Below, piece by piece: positions 25,332 to 35,000 of a DNA stretch of 64,000 nucleotides. Origin of the DNA: Acidobacteriota bacterium. GTDB lineage: Bacteria > Acidobacteriota > Thermoanaerobaculia > Multivoradales > Multivoraceae. Below the pieces are notes generated by a model. That model saw only the letters and a list, made by a program, of their open reading frames with translations, made no database searches and had not been told where the DNA came from. The stretch lies in the NCBI GenBank assembly GCA_029263415.1, contig JAJCXN010000008.1, positions 1 through 64,000 of the forward strand. Reading direction: 5' to 3'. How positions within the stretch are numbered: the stretch's first letter is position 1; the number at the start of each line of letters is the position of its first letter. A program made the position numbers and the translations under genes.

Positions 25332-26702
25332 ATGCAAGACCTCACCCCCACAAACTCTACGACCGCCCGGCCACCAATGCCTTCCATGGACCAGTTCACT
25401 GAAGTCGCAGGTGAATCTGGTCCACCGCTGATCGGCCACACCCTGCAGTTTGTTCGTGACACCACCGGCCTTATCGCCCGAATGCATCAGCAGCACGGCG
25501 CCAACTTCAGGATCCGCATGTTCGGACAGCCGATTTTTGTCGTCGGTGAGCCTGACTCCGTGCGGACCGTGCTGCTCGATCGAGACAAGAACTTCTCGAG
25601 TCAGTGGGGTTGGGACCACGCTATCGGCGAGCTGTTCTCACGTGGACTCATGCTGCGCGATTTCGAGCAACATCGGACGCATCGCCAGATCATGCAAATG
25701 GCATTTCGCGCCGACGCACTCAGGACCTACACCGGCATGATGAACCCGCTGATCGAGCGCGGTATCGAGGTTTGGGGCAGCGACAAAGAGTTCCGGTTCT
25801 ATCCCGCCATCAAACAACTCACGCTCGACCTCGCGGCCGATGTCTTCATGGGAGTCCCGCTTGGCCCTGAGGCAGACAAGGTGAACCAAGCGTTCGTTGA
25901 CTCGGTCCAAGCCTCGATTGCAGTGATCAAGAAGGAACTCCCTGGTTCGAGCTACCGACGCGGCATGAACGGGCGGCGTCATCTCGAACAGTTCTTTGGC
26001 AATCGCGTCGAAGAGAAGCGCGCCGGCAACGGCAAAGACATGTTCTCCGAATTCTGTCGAGCAACTAGCGACGACGGCGAACGCTTCAGCGATCGCGACA
26101 TCGTTGATCACATGATCTTCCTGCTGATGGCGGCCCACGACACCACCACCAGTTCGCTCTCGAGCCTGGTCTACCACTTGGCCCTCGATCAAGAGTGGCA
26201 AGATCGTTTGCGCGAGGAGGCCATGACGCTCGACAGCGACCATCTCCGCTACGACGAAAAGGACCGCTTGTCACTGATGGATCGGGCCTTCAAGGAGTCC
26301 CTGCGCCTCCACCCTCCAGTGCCGTTCATCGCACGCAGGGCGTTGCGTCCGCTCCAACTCGGAGGAGTCGACTTGCCGGCCGGCACGTCAGTCACCGTTT
26401 GTTCACTCGTCACCCACAATCTCGAAGAGCACTGGTCCGATCCTCAACGCTTCGATCCCGGGCGCTTCAGTCCCGAACGCGCCGAAGACCGATCACACTC
26501 TCACGCTTACTTCCCGTTCGGTGGCGGCGCTCACACTTGTATCGGAATGCACTTCGCCTACCTCCAGGTGAAGGCAGTCATGCTGCAGATCTTGAGGCGC
26601 TATCGATTCCGCCTAGCGCCGGGGCATCGCGTCACAATGATTCCGGTGCCTATTCCAAGACCGAAGGAGGGACTCGCCCTCCAACTTGAGGAGATTAGCT
26701 GA
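25332..26702 (+). CDS. Cytochrome P450
   Basis: A 456-residue soluble P450. Motifs: the I-helix oxygen-binding AAHDTTTSSLSSLVYHLAL, the K-helix ESLRLHPPVPFIARR, the meander region DPQRFDPGRFSPERAED, and the heme loop FPFGGGAHTCIGMHFAYLQV with the cysteine ligand near residue 402. The I-helix has the catalytic Asp-Thr pair, so oxygen activation should be intact. No reductase or ferredoxin gene is seen nearby. Overall form resembles the CYP51/CYP120-like sterol or terpenoid clan, but the substrate is unknown. The start is ATG 25332; AAGG lies very close upstream. A DUF998-like membrane protein gene follows. Confidence 0.92.
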   Translation: MQDLTPTNSTTARPPMPSMDQFTEVAGESGPPLIGHTLQFVRDTTGLIARMHQQHGANFRIRMFGQPIFVVGEPDSVRTVLLDRDKNFSSQWGWDHAIGELFSRGLMLRDFEQHRTHRQIMQMAFRADALRTYTGMMNPLIERGIEVWGSDKEFRFYPAIKQLTLDLAADVFMGVPLGPEADKVNQAFVDSVQASIAVIKKELPGSSYRRGMNGRRHLEQFFGNRVEEKRAGNGKDMFSEFCRATSDDGERFSDRDIVDHMIFLLMAAHDTTTSSLSSLVYHLALDQEWQDRLREEAMTLDSDHLRYDEKDRLSLMDRAFKESLRLHPPVPFIARRALRPLQLGGVDLPAGTSVTVCSLVTHNLEEHWSDPQRFDPGRFSPERAEDRSHSHAYFPFGGGAHTCIGMHFAYLQVKAVMLQILRRYRFRLAPGHRVTMIPVPIPRPKEGLALQLEEIS

Positions 26703-26787
26703 CGTGAACGAACGCACTGTAGCCGCCGCTCTTCCCTCCATTGCTGTGCGAGTTGAGATTCAGGATCGGCTGAAAGAGCAAGCAGCC

Positions 26788-27462
26788 ATGACTACAGGCG
26801 ACAATCAACTTGTGGTCTCTCATCTGATCCTGCGGCGCTGCGTGGGCATTATTGGCCTAGCTCTGCCCTTCGGCCTCGCCTTGGGCCTAGCAATCCATCC
26901 CCAAGGCGACGGCGTTCAAGAGTCCATAAGCCGCTACTACCACACGCCCATGCGGGACCTTCTGGTCGGTGCGCTGTGCGCAGTGGGTGTATTCGTCGCT
27001 GCTCACAACGGCTACCGACGCAAGGACCGAATCGCCGCTCGCATCACCGGTCTTGCCGCCATCGGCGTGGCGCTGTTCCCCATGTCGATTACCGATGCCA
27101 CGACTCTCGAAATCGTGCTCGACAAACTACACCTGGTCTCATCGGCGATCTTCTTTCTGGGACTGGCCTACATCTCGCTGCGCGTGTTTCCTGACCCGGA
27201 CCCGAATTCGCCGCCACTGCCGGGCAAACCGGCGCGCAACCGGCTCTACCGCTCCACCGGCATCGTCATCCTCGTGGCACTAGCTGCCATGGCGACCTAT
27301 AGCGTATTGCGGGATCCGGGCAACGACCCGCTTGAGAGCCTCAGGCCCTTGTTTTGGCTTGAATCGTTAGGCATCGTGTCCTTTGGAACCGCGTGGCTCG
27401 TCAAGGGTCGCACGTTGCAGGCGGTTGCGTCCGTGCTGAAACGTCGGTCTTCTCGCGGCTAA
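26788..27462 (+). CDS. DUF998-like multi-pass membrane protein
   Basis: A 224-residue protein with about six hydrophobic segments: LRRCVGIIGLALPFGLALGL, MRDLLVGALCAVGVFVAA, ITGLAAIGVALFPM, LHLVSSAIFFLGLAYISLRV, GIVILVALAAMATYSV and ESLGIVSFGTAWLVKG. The loop QESISRYYHTPMRDLLVG is characteristic of the DUF998/DUF998-like family of unknown function. ATG 26788 is preferred; a GTG 2 bases after the P450 stop (26704) would add 28 residues. The closeness to P450 suggests co-transcription. Role unknown, possibly linked to membrane lipid modification by the P450 (speculative). Confidence 0.72.
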   Translation: MTTGDNQLVVSHLILRRCVGIIGLALPFGLALGLAIHPQGDGVQESISRYYHTPMRDLLVGALCAVGVFVAAHNGYRRKDRIAARITGLAAIGVALFPMSITDATTLEIVLDKLHLVSSAIFFLGLAYISLRVFPDPDPNSPPLPGKPARNRLYRSTGIVILVALAAMATYSVLRDPGNDPLESLRPLFWLESLGIVSFGTAWLVKGRTLQAVASVLKRRSSRG

Positions 27463-27727
27463 GCGCGGCGGCCTTTAGCGCCGATCGGGCCAATCCCGAT
27501 TTCGAAGAAAGGCACCGCAAGTACAAGGCCTTGTCTGCCACTCTACACGCGCGCATCCGCTACTGCTCGGCACGAGCACAGCCTTGACGTGGAGGTACCG
27601 ACAGTTAGACCAGAGGGCGTGGGGCCACCCCTCCATCAAGTAGACCTCGTTTCACCGAAGACCCAGACCAAGGATCAGGCGCAGCGCGGCGGGTGATCAT
27701 CACACCCAGCCTTGACCGATCAGGATG
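27463..27727. other. Gap upstream of the second PadR operon
   Basis: The stretch between the DUF998-like gene and the PadR operator has no gene signature. It presumably holds the terminator of the P450 unit and the promoter of the PadR-ADOP operon. Confidence 0.45.
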
Positions 27728-27769
27728 ATGATGACATTGTTATCATTCATGGTGACATTGTTATCACCA
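27728..27769. promoter_or_regulatory. Paired PadR operator candidates
   Basis: TGACATTGTTATCA occurs twice (27732-27745 and 27753-27766), exactly 21 bp apart, i.e. on the same face of the helix. The first copy sits in a 19-bp near-perfect palindrome, ATGATGACATTGTTATCAT (27728-27746); the second is flanked by TGG/CCA giving a partial palindrome. The block ends about 30 bp before the padR GTG start, a typical place for an autoregulatory PadR operator overlapping the promoter. Confidence 0.7.
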
Positions 27770-27799
27770 GAACCGCTGAGCGACTGCCGGAGGCCTGAC

Positions 27800-28132
27800 G
27801 TGTCGAAAACCACAATCGCAGAATTCGAAGAACTCGTTCTGCTGGCCGCACTACGACTCGGCGATCGCGCCTACGGCCTGTCGATCACTAACGAGATTCT
27901 GAGCATCGCGCAACGCCCCGCAGTCCGAGCCTCGGTGTACGTCACCCTGCGGCGCCTAGAAAAGCGTGGGCTGATCGAGACCTGGCACGAGGCGCCCGAA
28001 GACGCTCCGCACGGCAAACCCCGCCGATTCGTCAAAGTACTGCCGCAAGCACTCGCCCTGCTGCGCGATTCGCGCCTATCGATGCAGCGCATGTGGTCAG
28101 GGATCGAAGACGTCCTGGAGGACGTCCAGTGA
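27800..28132 (+). CDS. PadR-family transcriptional regulator
   Basis: A 110-residue PadR protein: FEELVLLAALRLGDRAYGLS, ITNEILSIAQRPAVRASVYV, TLRRLEKRGLIETWHE, and a Gly-Lys-Pro-Arg wing (HGKPRRFVKVLPQALALL). The GTG start at 27800 is supported by GGAGG 6-8 bases upstream. The stop overlaps the start of the following ADOP permease gene by 3 bases, so translation is coupled. The twin operators just upstream suggest autorepression. The ligand sensed is unknown. Confidence 0.88.
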   Translation: MSKTTIAEFEELVLLAALRLGDRAYGLSITNEILSIAQRPAVRASVYVTLRRLEKRGLIETWHEAPEDAPHGKPRRFVKVLPQALALLRDSRLSMQRMWSGIEDVLEDVQ

Positions 28133-30819
28133 CCGACACGACCAGGGGCCTACCAAGACTGGCGATCGCTGTTCTCGCACTAACGGTGCCCGCCGACTGG
28201 CGCCACGACATTGTGCGCGACCTCGAAGAATCGCTCGCAGATCGACGCACCAACAGCCGGTGGTTTGCCATGGTGTGGCTGTGGTCACAGATCGCACAGT
28301 TCGTCATGCGCTTCTTCTTCGCCAACCTCTCAGACGCCCTCAACAGTGGCGGCGTCTCGCGCAACGGATGGGCAATCGATTTCAAGTATGCCGTCCGTTC
28401 GATTCAGCGGCGCCCTTGGGCTTCGTTGATGATGATTGTGACGATCGCGCTTGCGATCGGCTCTACGACCTCGGTCTACACAGTGGTCGAGGGAGTTCTG
28501 CTTCGACCTTTGCCGTATCCGCAACCAGAACAGATCGCGCGAGTTTGGGAAGTCCGCGAAGACTGGCTGAGGTCCCCCAACGTTCTGTTCAGATCCAAAG
28601 CTTCGAGCATCGACCCGATCGCACCAACGGTCTTCCGTTGGGCCGAAGATGGTGCAGGGTTCAAAGAACTCGGCGCCTACATCGACGCGAACTACGCCCT
28701 TCGCACCGGTGACGGAGTGTGGGCCGTCCGTGGCCAAGAAGCGACCTCGGGCTTCTTCCGTACTCTCGGTCTCGATCCTCTCATCGGCCGCGGCCTGCTT
28801 GAGTCTGACGATGTCGAAGGCGCGCCGCGGGTGGTGGTGCTATCCGAGAGCTTCTGGCGCGATCAATTTGGCGGTTCAGGCGAGGGCCTAGGCTCTACTC
28901 TCAACCTCAATGGTGACCCTCACACCGTCGTGGGCGTCATGCCCAGCGCCTTCGGAGGCCACCCTGATCAACAATCGGACTCCTTGTTACCTCCAGGGAA
29001 GCCTCAGCTCTGGACCCCATTGGGACGGGAAGCACGCACCGGTTGGAAGTCCGTTCGAGTGATCGGCAGGCTCAGCGAGCAGAGTTCACTCAGCAACGCA
29101 CGCACACGCCTGCACGCTGTGCAACAGCTACTAGCAGAGGAACGATCGGCCGAGGACGCGGCTCAAACTGGCGACCGCGGCGTGCGCGTGGTGGGCCTGC
29201 TCGACTCAATGGTCGGCAATGTGCGGTCGACGTTGTGGTTCTTGTTGGCTGCGACCGCCCTGGTCCTACTGGTCGCCACCGTCAACATCGCCAACATACT
29301 GACAGCGAGGGGTCTCGAACGCCGACGTGAGCTCGCGGTTCGCTCGGCGTTGGGTGCGGGATCAGGCCGCCTGGTTCGCGGACAACTAGTTGAGAGTCTG
29401 GTGCTGGTCGCTCTGGGCGGCGGGGCGGGAATCGCAACCGCCTGGGCGCTACTTCCCGTACTTCTCCACAGCTTGCCTCCAGGTGTCCCGCGGAGCTCCG
29501 AGATCGGGATCAGTTTTAGCGTACTTGCGTGCGGTCTTGGGGTGACCGCGGTCACCGCAATCTTGGCGGGGACCTTGCCCGCCTTGCTTGCAACCCGGGC
29601 CGATCCGCAAGACGCCATGCGCACGTCCACCCGCAACGCAACGGCGGGTGTCGGAGCCAGTCGAGTGCGATCAGCATTGGTCGCGATCGAAGTCGCCCTT
29701 GCGTTCGTGCTGCTGGTTGGCGCTGGTCTACTCGCTAGCAGCTACTCACACTTGTGGTCGCAAGAACGGGGGTTTGACCCGGCAGGAATCGCGGCGATGT
29801 GGATCGAGCCCGACTGGGACCGATACCGTGAAGACGAGGCTTACAACCAGTTCGTGCAGACCCTGGCGACGCAACTCAACGCCGAACCAAATATGCGCGC
29901 CTCAGCCTGCAACAACCTGCCGCTGTCGGGCCTGAGTAGTGGTACCCGGATCACTCTCGAGCAAGACGGGAGCACCACTACAGAGGTGCGTGCCCTGCTC
30001 AGCGTTGGACTCCACAACTATCGCGAGATCATGCGCATACCACTGAGGCAGGGCCGGGACCTCAACCTTAGAGACACCAGAACATCTCCCTTCGTAGCGA
30101 TGGTCAACGAGACCATGGCCAAATCCGGTTGGCCGAACGAGAGTCCGATTGGCAAACGCATCAAGGTCGACGACTCAGGCTGGCGCGAGATCGTGGGAGT
30201 GCTAGCTGATGCAAGACACGCTGGCCTAGAACATGCGGTCGACCCCAAGGTATACCTGGCAGCAACGCAGTCGAATCGCACCACCAGCGAATGGGTGTTG
30301 CGTATCGATGGCGATACGGCCACCGGGTTGGCTCGGGCTAAGGAGATCCTCGCCGGTGTGTCACCCACCTCACCCGTGACCCGAGAGCTGTTGCTTGAAG
30401 GCACCATCGCCGACTCGGTCGCGATCCCGCGTTTCAGAACAATGCTGGTGGTAGGCCTCGCCGGGTTAGCGGCACTGCTTGCACTGTTGGGGGTGTACGG
30501 GATGCTGACGTTCGCCGTCACCCAACAGAGGAAGGAGATCGGGGTCCGCATCGCGCTCGGAGCGCATTCCTCTCAAGTGATCCGGCGCATCGTGGCAACG
30601 GGCTTGGTGACCACCGGTATCGGAATCGCCCTCGGCGTCCCGATTGCTTGGCTGGCGGCCGGCTCGGTGGCCCCGTTTCTCTTTCGTGTCTCTCCGAGCG
30701 ACCCGACCACTCATCTGCTGATGACTGGGGCACTGCTCCTGACCAGCGCGGTTGCAGCAGCGTTGCCGGCCAGACGAGCCGCTTCGGTAAATCCAGTCGA
30801 AGTCTTGGGAGACGACTAG
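28129..30819 (+). CDS. ADOP-type ABC transporter permease (MacB/FtsX-like, duplicated)
   Basis: An 896-residue duplicated permease. The cytoplasmic N terminus (VPADWRHDIVRDLEESLADR) differs from that of the other ADOP in the window and is followed by a helix near 50-65. The first membrane helix of the MacB core is SLMMIVTIALAIGSTTSVYT; the periplasmic domain has LLRPLPYPQPEQIARVWEV and VVGVMPSAFGG; FtsX cores end in ERRRELAVRSALGAGSGRLV and QRKEIGVRIALGAHSSQVIR. The GTG start overlaps the PadR stop. No ATPase partner is encoded in the window. Export substrate unknown. Confidence 0.87.
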   Translation: MTDTTRGLPRLAIAVLALTVPADWRHDIVRDLEESLADRRTNSRWFAMVWLWSQIAQFVMRFFFANLSDALNSGGVSRNGWAIDFKYAVRSIQRRPWASLMMIVTIALAIGSTTSVYTVVEGVLLRPLPYPQPEQIARVWEVREDWLRSPNVLFRSKASSIDPIAPTVFRWAEDGAGFKELGAYIDANYALRTGDGVWAVRGQEATSGFFRTLGLDPLIGRGLLESDDVEGAPRVVVLSESFWRDQFGGSGEGLGSTLNLNGDPHTVVGVMPSAFGGHPDQQSDSLLPPGKPQLWTPLGREARTGWKSVRVIGRLSEQSSLSNARTRLHAVQQLLAEERSAEDAAQTGDRGVRVVGLLDSMVGNVRSTLWFLLAATALVLLVATVNIANILTARGLERRRELAVRSALGAGSGRLVRGQLVESLVLVALGGGAGIATAWALLPVLLHSLPPGVPRSSEIGISFSVLACGLGVTAVTAILAGTLPALLATRADPQDAMRTSTRNATAGVGASRVRSALVAIEVALAFVLLVGAGLLASSYSHLWSQERGFDPAGIAAMWIEPDWDRYREDEAYNQFVQTLATQLNAEPNMRASACNNLPLSGLSSGTRITLEQDGSTTTEVRALLSVGLHNYREIMRIPLRQGRDLNLRDTRTSPFVAMVNETMAKSGWPNESPIGKRIKVDDSGWREIVGVLADARHAGLEHAVDPKVYLAATQSNRTTSEWVLRIDGDTATGLARAKEILAGVSPTSPVTRELLLEGTIADSVAIPRFRTMLVVGLAGLAALLALLGVYGMLTFAVTQQRKEIGVRIALGAHSSQVIRRIVATGLVTTGIGIALGVPIAWLAAGSVAPFLFRVSPSDPTTHLLMTGALLLTSAVAAALPARRAASVNPVEVLGDD

Positions 30820-30829
30820 GCGAGGCTCG

Positions 30830-31969
30830 CTAGCGGCCCTCAGCGCCGGCGGCTTTTGCCGCGTCCGCTTCCAGCAATCGCGCACCGCGCAGAATATTGC
30901 CCATAGCGTAATTGCCTTCGTGGCAGGCGTACTCGTACACGCGGTCCTTGCTCCTCGGCCAAACGTACTCGCCGGTCCATGGTGCGGTCCAGGTTTCAGG
31001 ATCATCAACCGTGAACCGGTAGAGGATGGTCTCTGGATCTAGATAGGAGAACCGCTCCTCCACCACCATTGCCTGTGGTTGATCGTTGGCCAACTTGAAG
31101 GGGTAGCCAAAGCGGGTTCGGTGATGCTTGGTCACCACCACCAAGGCATCCCGGTCCCACGATGCTACCGAGTCGCCAAGCCAAGACTTGACGTCCTCCG
31201 GTCCGTGCTCGGCATCGATGCGCACGACACGCGCATCGTGCTGCATCTCGATCAAGATCATCACGTGATCCTCGGTCTGCACAATGCGTTTCGTGTTGTT
31301 GTAAAGCACCGGCATCATGGGTGGGCCCGCGGTATTGCCGAATCCAAGCAGGCATCGTTCGGCGAGAGGCCGCTGCTCGATGTCATCGTATGGACCGATC
31401 GGATCGTTGATCCACCAAGCTGTTGCCGTATCAACGTTGGCTCGCATGTACATTCCTAACGAAGCTTGGCCCTTGCGAGCACGATCGGTGAGTGGCGGAA
31501 ACTGTCCGTCGCGCGGTTCGACCATGATCGATGTACGCCATTCCCCGTCGATCTTGAACGCACCTTCACCGGGGTCGAGATAGAACGCGTTGTAGCCACC
31601 ACTCCCTCCCGAGGCGCCCTCGAGGCCGGGATCGAAGATTGGGGTGCCACCAACCGCAGGTGCTTCTCGATCGGGGTCACTCGGAACAGCGTCCGACGCA
31701 TAGAGATCCGCCTTGCGTTGAGCGATTGCTTCCGCTTCTTCATCGGTCAACGACATACGTTCGCCCAACTGGCGCGGTCTCACCAGGGGCGTGAGCGTGC
31801 CCGAGTTGTAGGTGCCACTGAAGTCGGGATGGCCACTCGCCGTCCGAGGGACGTCAGGCGCTGGTTGAGCACTCGTGGAGCTAGAGACAGCCACCGTTGC
31901 GAGCAACGTCGCCATCGACAACCGTCCAAGACTCGAGATCAGCGGGGTTTCGCTGCTAGAAGAAGTCAT
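30830..31969 (-). CDS. Conserved exported protein of unknown function
   Basis: A 379-residue protein with a signal peptide (SLGRLSMATLLATVAVSSSTS then AQPAP). The mature start ASGHPDFSGTYNSGTLTPLV is of the kind found in many exported 'hypothetical' proteins of Acidobacteriota and Gammaproteobacteria. Later conserved blocks are IEQRPLAERCLLGFGNTAGP, NNTKRIVQTEDHVMILIEMQ and YEYACHEGNYAMGNILRGAR. No catalytic motif is apparent. GAGGTGAG precedes the ATG at 31969. It lies just downstream of the large kinase gene in the same direction and is convergent to the ADOP gene. Confidence 0.75.
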   Translation of the reverse strand: MTSSSSETPLISSLGRLSMATLLATVAVSSSTSAQPAPDVPRTASGHPDFSGTYNSGTLTPLVRPRQLGERMSLTDEEAEAIAQRKADLYASDAVPSDPDREAPAVGGTPIFDPGLEGASGGSGGYNAFYLDPGEGAFKIDGEWRTSIMVEPRDGQFPPLTDRARKGQASLGMYMRANVDTATAWWINDPIGPYDDIEQRPLAERCLLGFGNTAGPPMMPVLYNNTKRIVQTEDHVMILIEMQHDARVVRIDAEHGPEDVKSWLGDSVASWDRDALVVVTKHHRTRFGYPFKLANDQPQAMVVEERFSYLDPETILYRFTVDDPETWTAPWTGEYVWPRSKDRVYEYACHEGNYAMGNILRGARLLEADAAKAAGAEGR

Positions 31970-32029
31970 CGTCGTCTCACCTCAGTTTCTGCACTGTGGA
32001 TGGGGGATGCACTTCGAACTGTATCGAGT

Positions 32030-35000
32030 TCACACATCGAGCCCTTGGGGGAAGCTCCGGGCGAGCGTCGTACGTACGCGGAGTGCTTCGGGGTGATCCG
32101 GGTGAATCTCGAGTGCGCGAGTAATGTGAGCGCGACCGCGTTTTGCCGCAACCTCAGGGTCGAGCCCACTTTTGTGCCGCCACTCGGCTTCGGCTAGAGC
32201 GAGCTGGGCGGCCTCCAGATAAACGGCAACGTCGCCTTTCGCCCCTTCTGCCTCAAGCGCTGCAACCTGGTTGAGCCTGGCGGACGCGAACTCTGCGCTG
32301 GGGTCTAGGCCCGCCGCGATCAACCGCATCGCTTGCTCCAAATGAACTCTAGCCAGCAACAAGCGCGCGGTCCGGACCGCAACACCATCACTAGCCGCCG
32401 TTCCGAAGTCCTTCGCCATGGCCAGCCACGGATCGGTTTCCTGGTTTGATCTCGTCAGCGAAGCGCTCGCTGCGATCAGCGCACATCGCCCTGCTTCAAC
32501 CCGAGCGACATCGTAGGTCGGTGAAAGCTCCAAAGCCTTGGCGTAGTGAGCTAGCCCGAGCAGGACCGAAGGCTCAGGATCAATCCCTGATCGACGCTTC
32601 GAGTCAGCCTCCAGACAGTCAATTCGCCCAAGATTGACACGCGGTTGAAAGGCGCCTGGTGCGAGTTCAGCGGCCTGAGTGACCGACGATCTCGCCTCAT
32701 CAAACAACCAGGACACGTCCTGCCCGTTGAGCGATTGCCAACGACCGAGCCGCCACAACGCCAGCCCAACGTTATTCAGCGGCGACGCGTAGTCAGGACG
32801 CACCTCAAGCGATTGGCGAAACCGATCGAGCGCTGAACGCAGCGCCGTCTCCGGATCCTCGCCCCTGATCGCCGACGCTCTGCCGATAGCGATCCACGCA
32901 TCGCCTAGGTTGTTCAACGCGAACGAGTTGCTCGGATTGATCTCGGTCGAGCGGTCCAGGGCCTCGATGGCACGCTGCAGCGTAGCGCGTTCATCCCTGC
33001 CCTGTCCTCGCTCATAGCGCGCACGGCGGATCCGTAGCCTCCCCAGGTTGTTGTAGACGTAGGTGCTCTGTTGAGCAAGTTCACTCGCTGCCTGGTAGCT
33101 CTGCTCGGCGGCGTCGAACATCTGCATAGGATCGCTGCCATTCGTGATCAGCTGTTGCGCCCAATAGTGCTGAATGAGCCCGAGCCAGTTCCCATGCTCA
33201 GCTCGAGCGGGGTTAAGAACGGACGCTCGTCGAACTGCAGCCACTGCTGCTTCGAGGCGGGCAAACGGGTCCTCACCCGCGCGGGTCAGCTGCCTTGCCG
33301 ATCGATAAAGCGCGGTGCCCAATTGGGCGTGCGCAAGATCAAAGGCCGGTTCGAGTTCGACGGCACGCCGCGCGTGCTTGATCGACTTGCTCAACTCAGC
33401 GTCCGCAGGGAGGCCGCGGAGATCCTGCGCCTCCGTCCAACGGTAGAAGACGTTGGACAGGACGTAGTGTGTTGAGGCTCGACTCTCATCGATTGCCAAA
33501 GACTGCTCACACGTCTCCGTGGCAGCCGCCAGAGCAGCTGCGAGATCGCCACCTCGTCCGTATAGGACGAGTTGCATCTCGCGAGCCGACAGATCACACA
33601 GCGCTTCGTGAACGGCAGGGTCGCTCTCACCAACAGCCACTGCCTTGCGGTAGGCATCGCGCGCCTCGTGCACCAGCGCGAGGGACTCCTCGTAGTCGCC
33701 TTGGTCGCGAAGGTCTTCGCCCATGCGCTTTAGGATCTGCCCTTCCAGCACCCGAGCCTGATGCAACCAGCTCGCACGCTCGGCTGCTTCACGAGCAAGT
33801 CCAAGAGCCTCATCGTGCCGCCCCGAGTAGAACGCAAGTAGAGCTCTTGGGTATTCAGGAAACAAGGACCCTGATGCCACGCCTTCCTCGACGCCCATCT
33901 CCAGCAGCCGCACCACTTCGCCTGCTTGAGCGCGCACTAGCTCGCGATGGTCGCGCACTTGTTCAGCGTCAGGAGTGCTGGACCATAGACCAACATCGCG
34001 CTCCAGGAGTTGGCCGAGGGCGAGCCCATAGGTATAGGAAACCTCAGGGGGGCGATAGCCGCTTTTCCAGGTGTCCTCCATCAGTCTGCGCGCGCGCTCA
34101 GCCTCACCGACGGAGAGAAAACCCTGGGCTAAGGCCAGCCGACCGGGGCCTCTGGCAACCGACCCCGCCTCAAGAACAGTCTGCTCAAGCTCAATTAGTC
34201 GCGCGAGTGCGGCCTCCTTCTCCGGGCGGATGTCGTGAGCTGGCAGCAGATAGGTGCTGCGCATCCTGGACTCAAGCTCCTTCACTTCTAAGGCCACCAA
34301 TTGAGCCAGGTTCGCTTGCCGCTCAAGCCTGAAACTTGCGAAGAGAAAGCTCCCGGCGATCACCAGGATCGTCGCCGCAACCAGCACCCGAACAACGGCA
34401 CGACGACGACGCTGCGGCTTTGCCCGAATCCACTGGAGGCGATCGCGGACTTCTCGTGCAGTCGGCCGCAGCTCAGGCTCGGGCTTGGTCATGCGGCGGA
34501 TGAGCTCAGTGAGTTCAGCACCTAGACCATGCGGCGGCTGAACCGAACCACTAGTTACTAGAGCCAGCAGCTGGTCACGAGCGACGCCTTTCGGATAGGA
34601 GCGCTGGCCCGAGAACAACTCACCAAGAATCAGCCCCAAGGAAAACACATCGCTGGCCTCGGTGACCGCCTCGGCGCGGGCCTGCTCGGGACTCATGTAG
34701 GGAACAGTGCCAACAACCGTCCCTTGTACGGTGAGATCATGGGTCTTAGCGTTTTTGTACGTTTCCTCGTCACTCAACGCATCCAGTTCACCGACCGAGC
34801 GGGCAATGCCGAAGTCGAGAATCTTAGGAGAACCGTCCTCGGTCACAATCAGGTTCTCAGGCTTGAGATCGCGATGCACCACACCCCGCCCGTGGGCGAC
34901 GGCTAGGGCCTCAGCGACGCGCTCAGCGATCTCTAGTCGTTTCTGATCGTCAATAGCGTCGTCATCGAGAACCTCCCTCAGGCCTCGCCCTGCGACGAAC

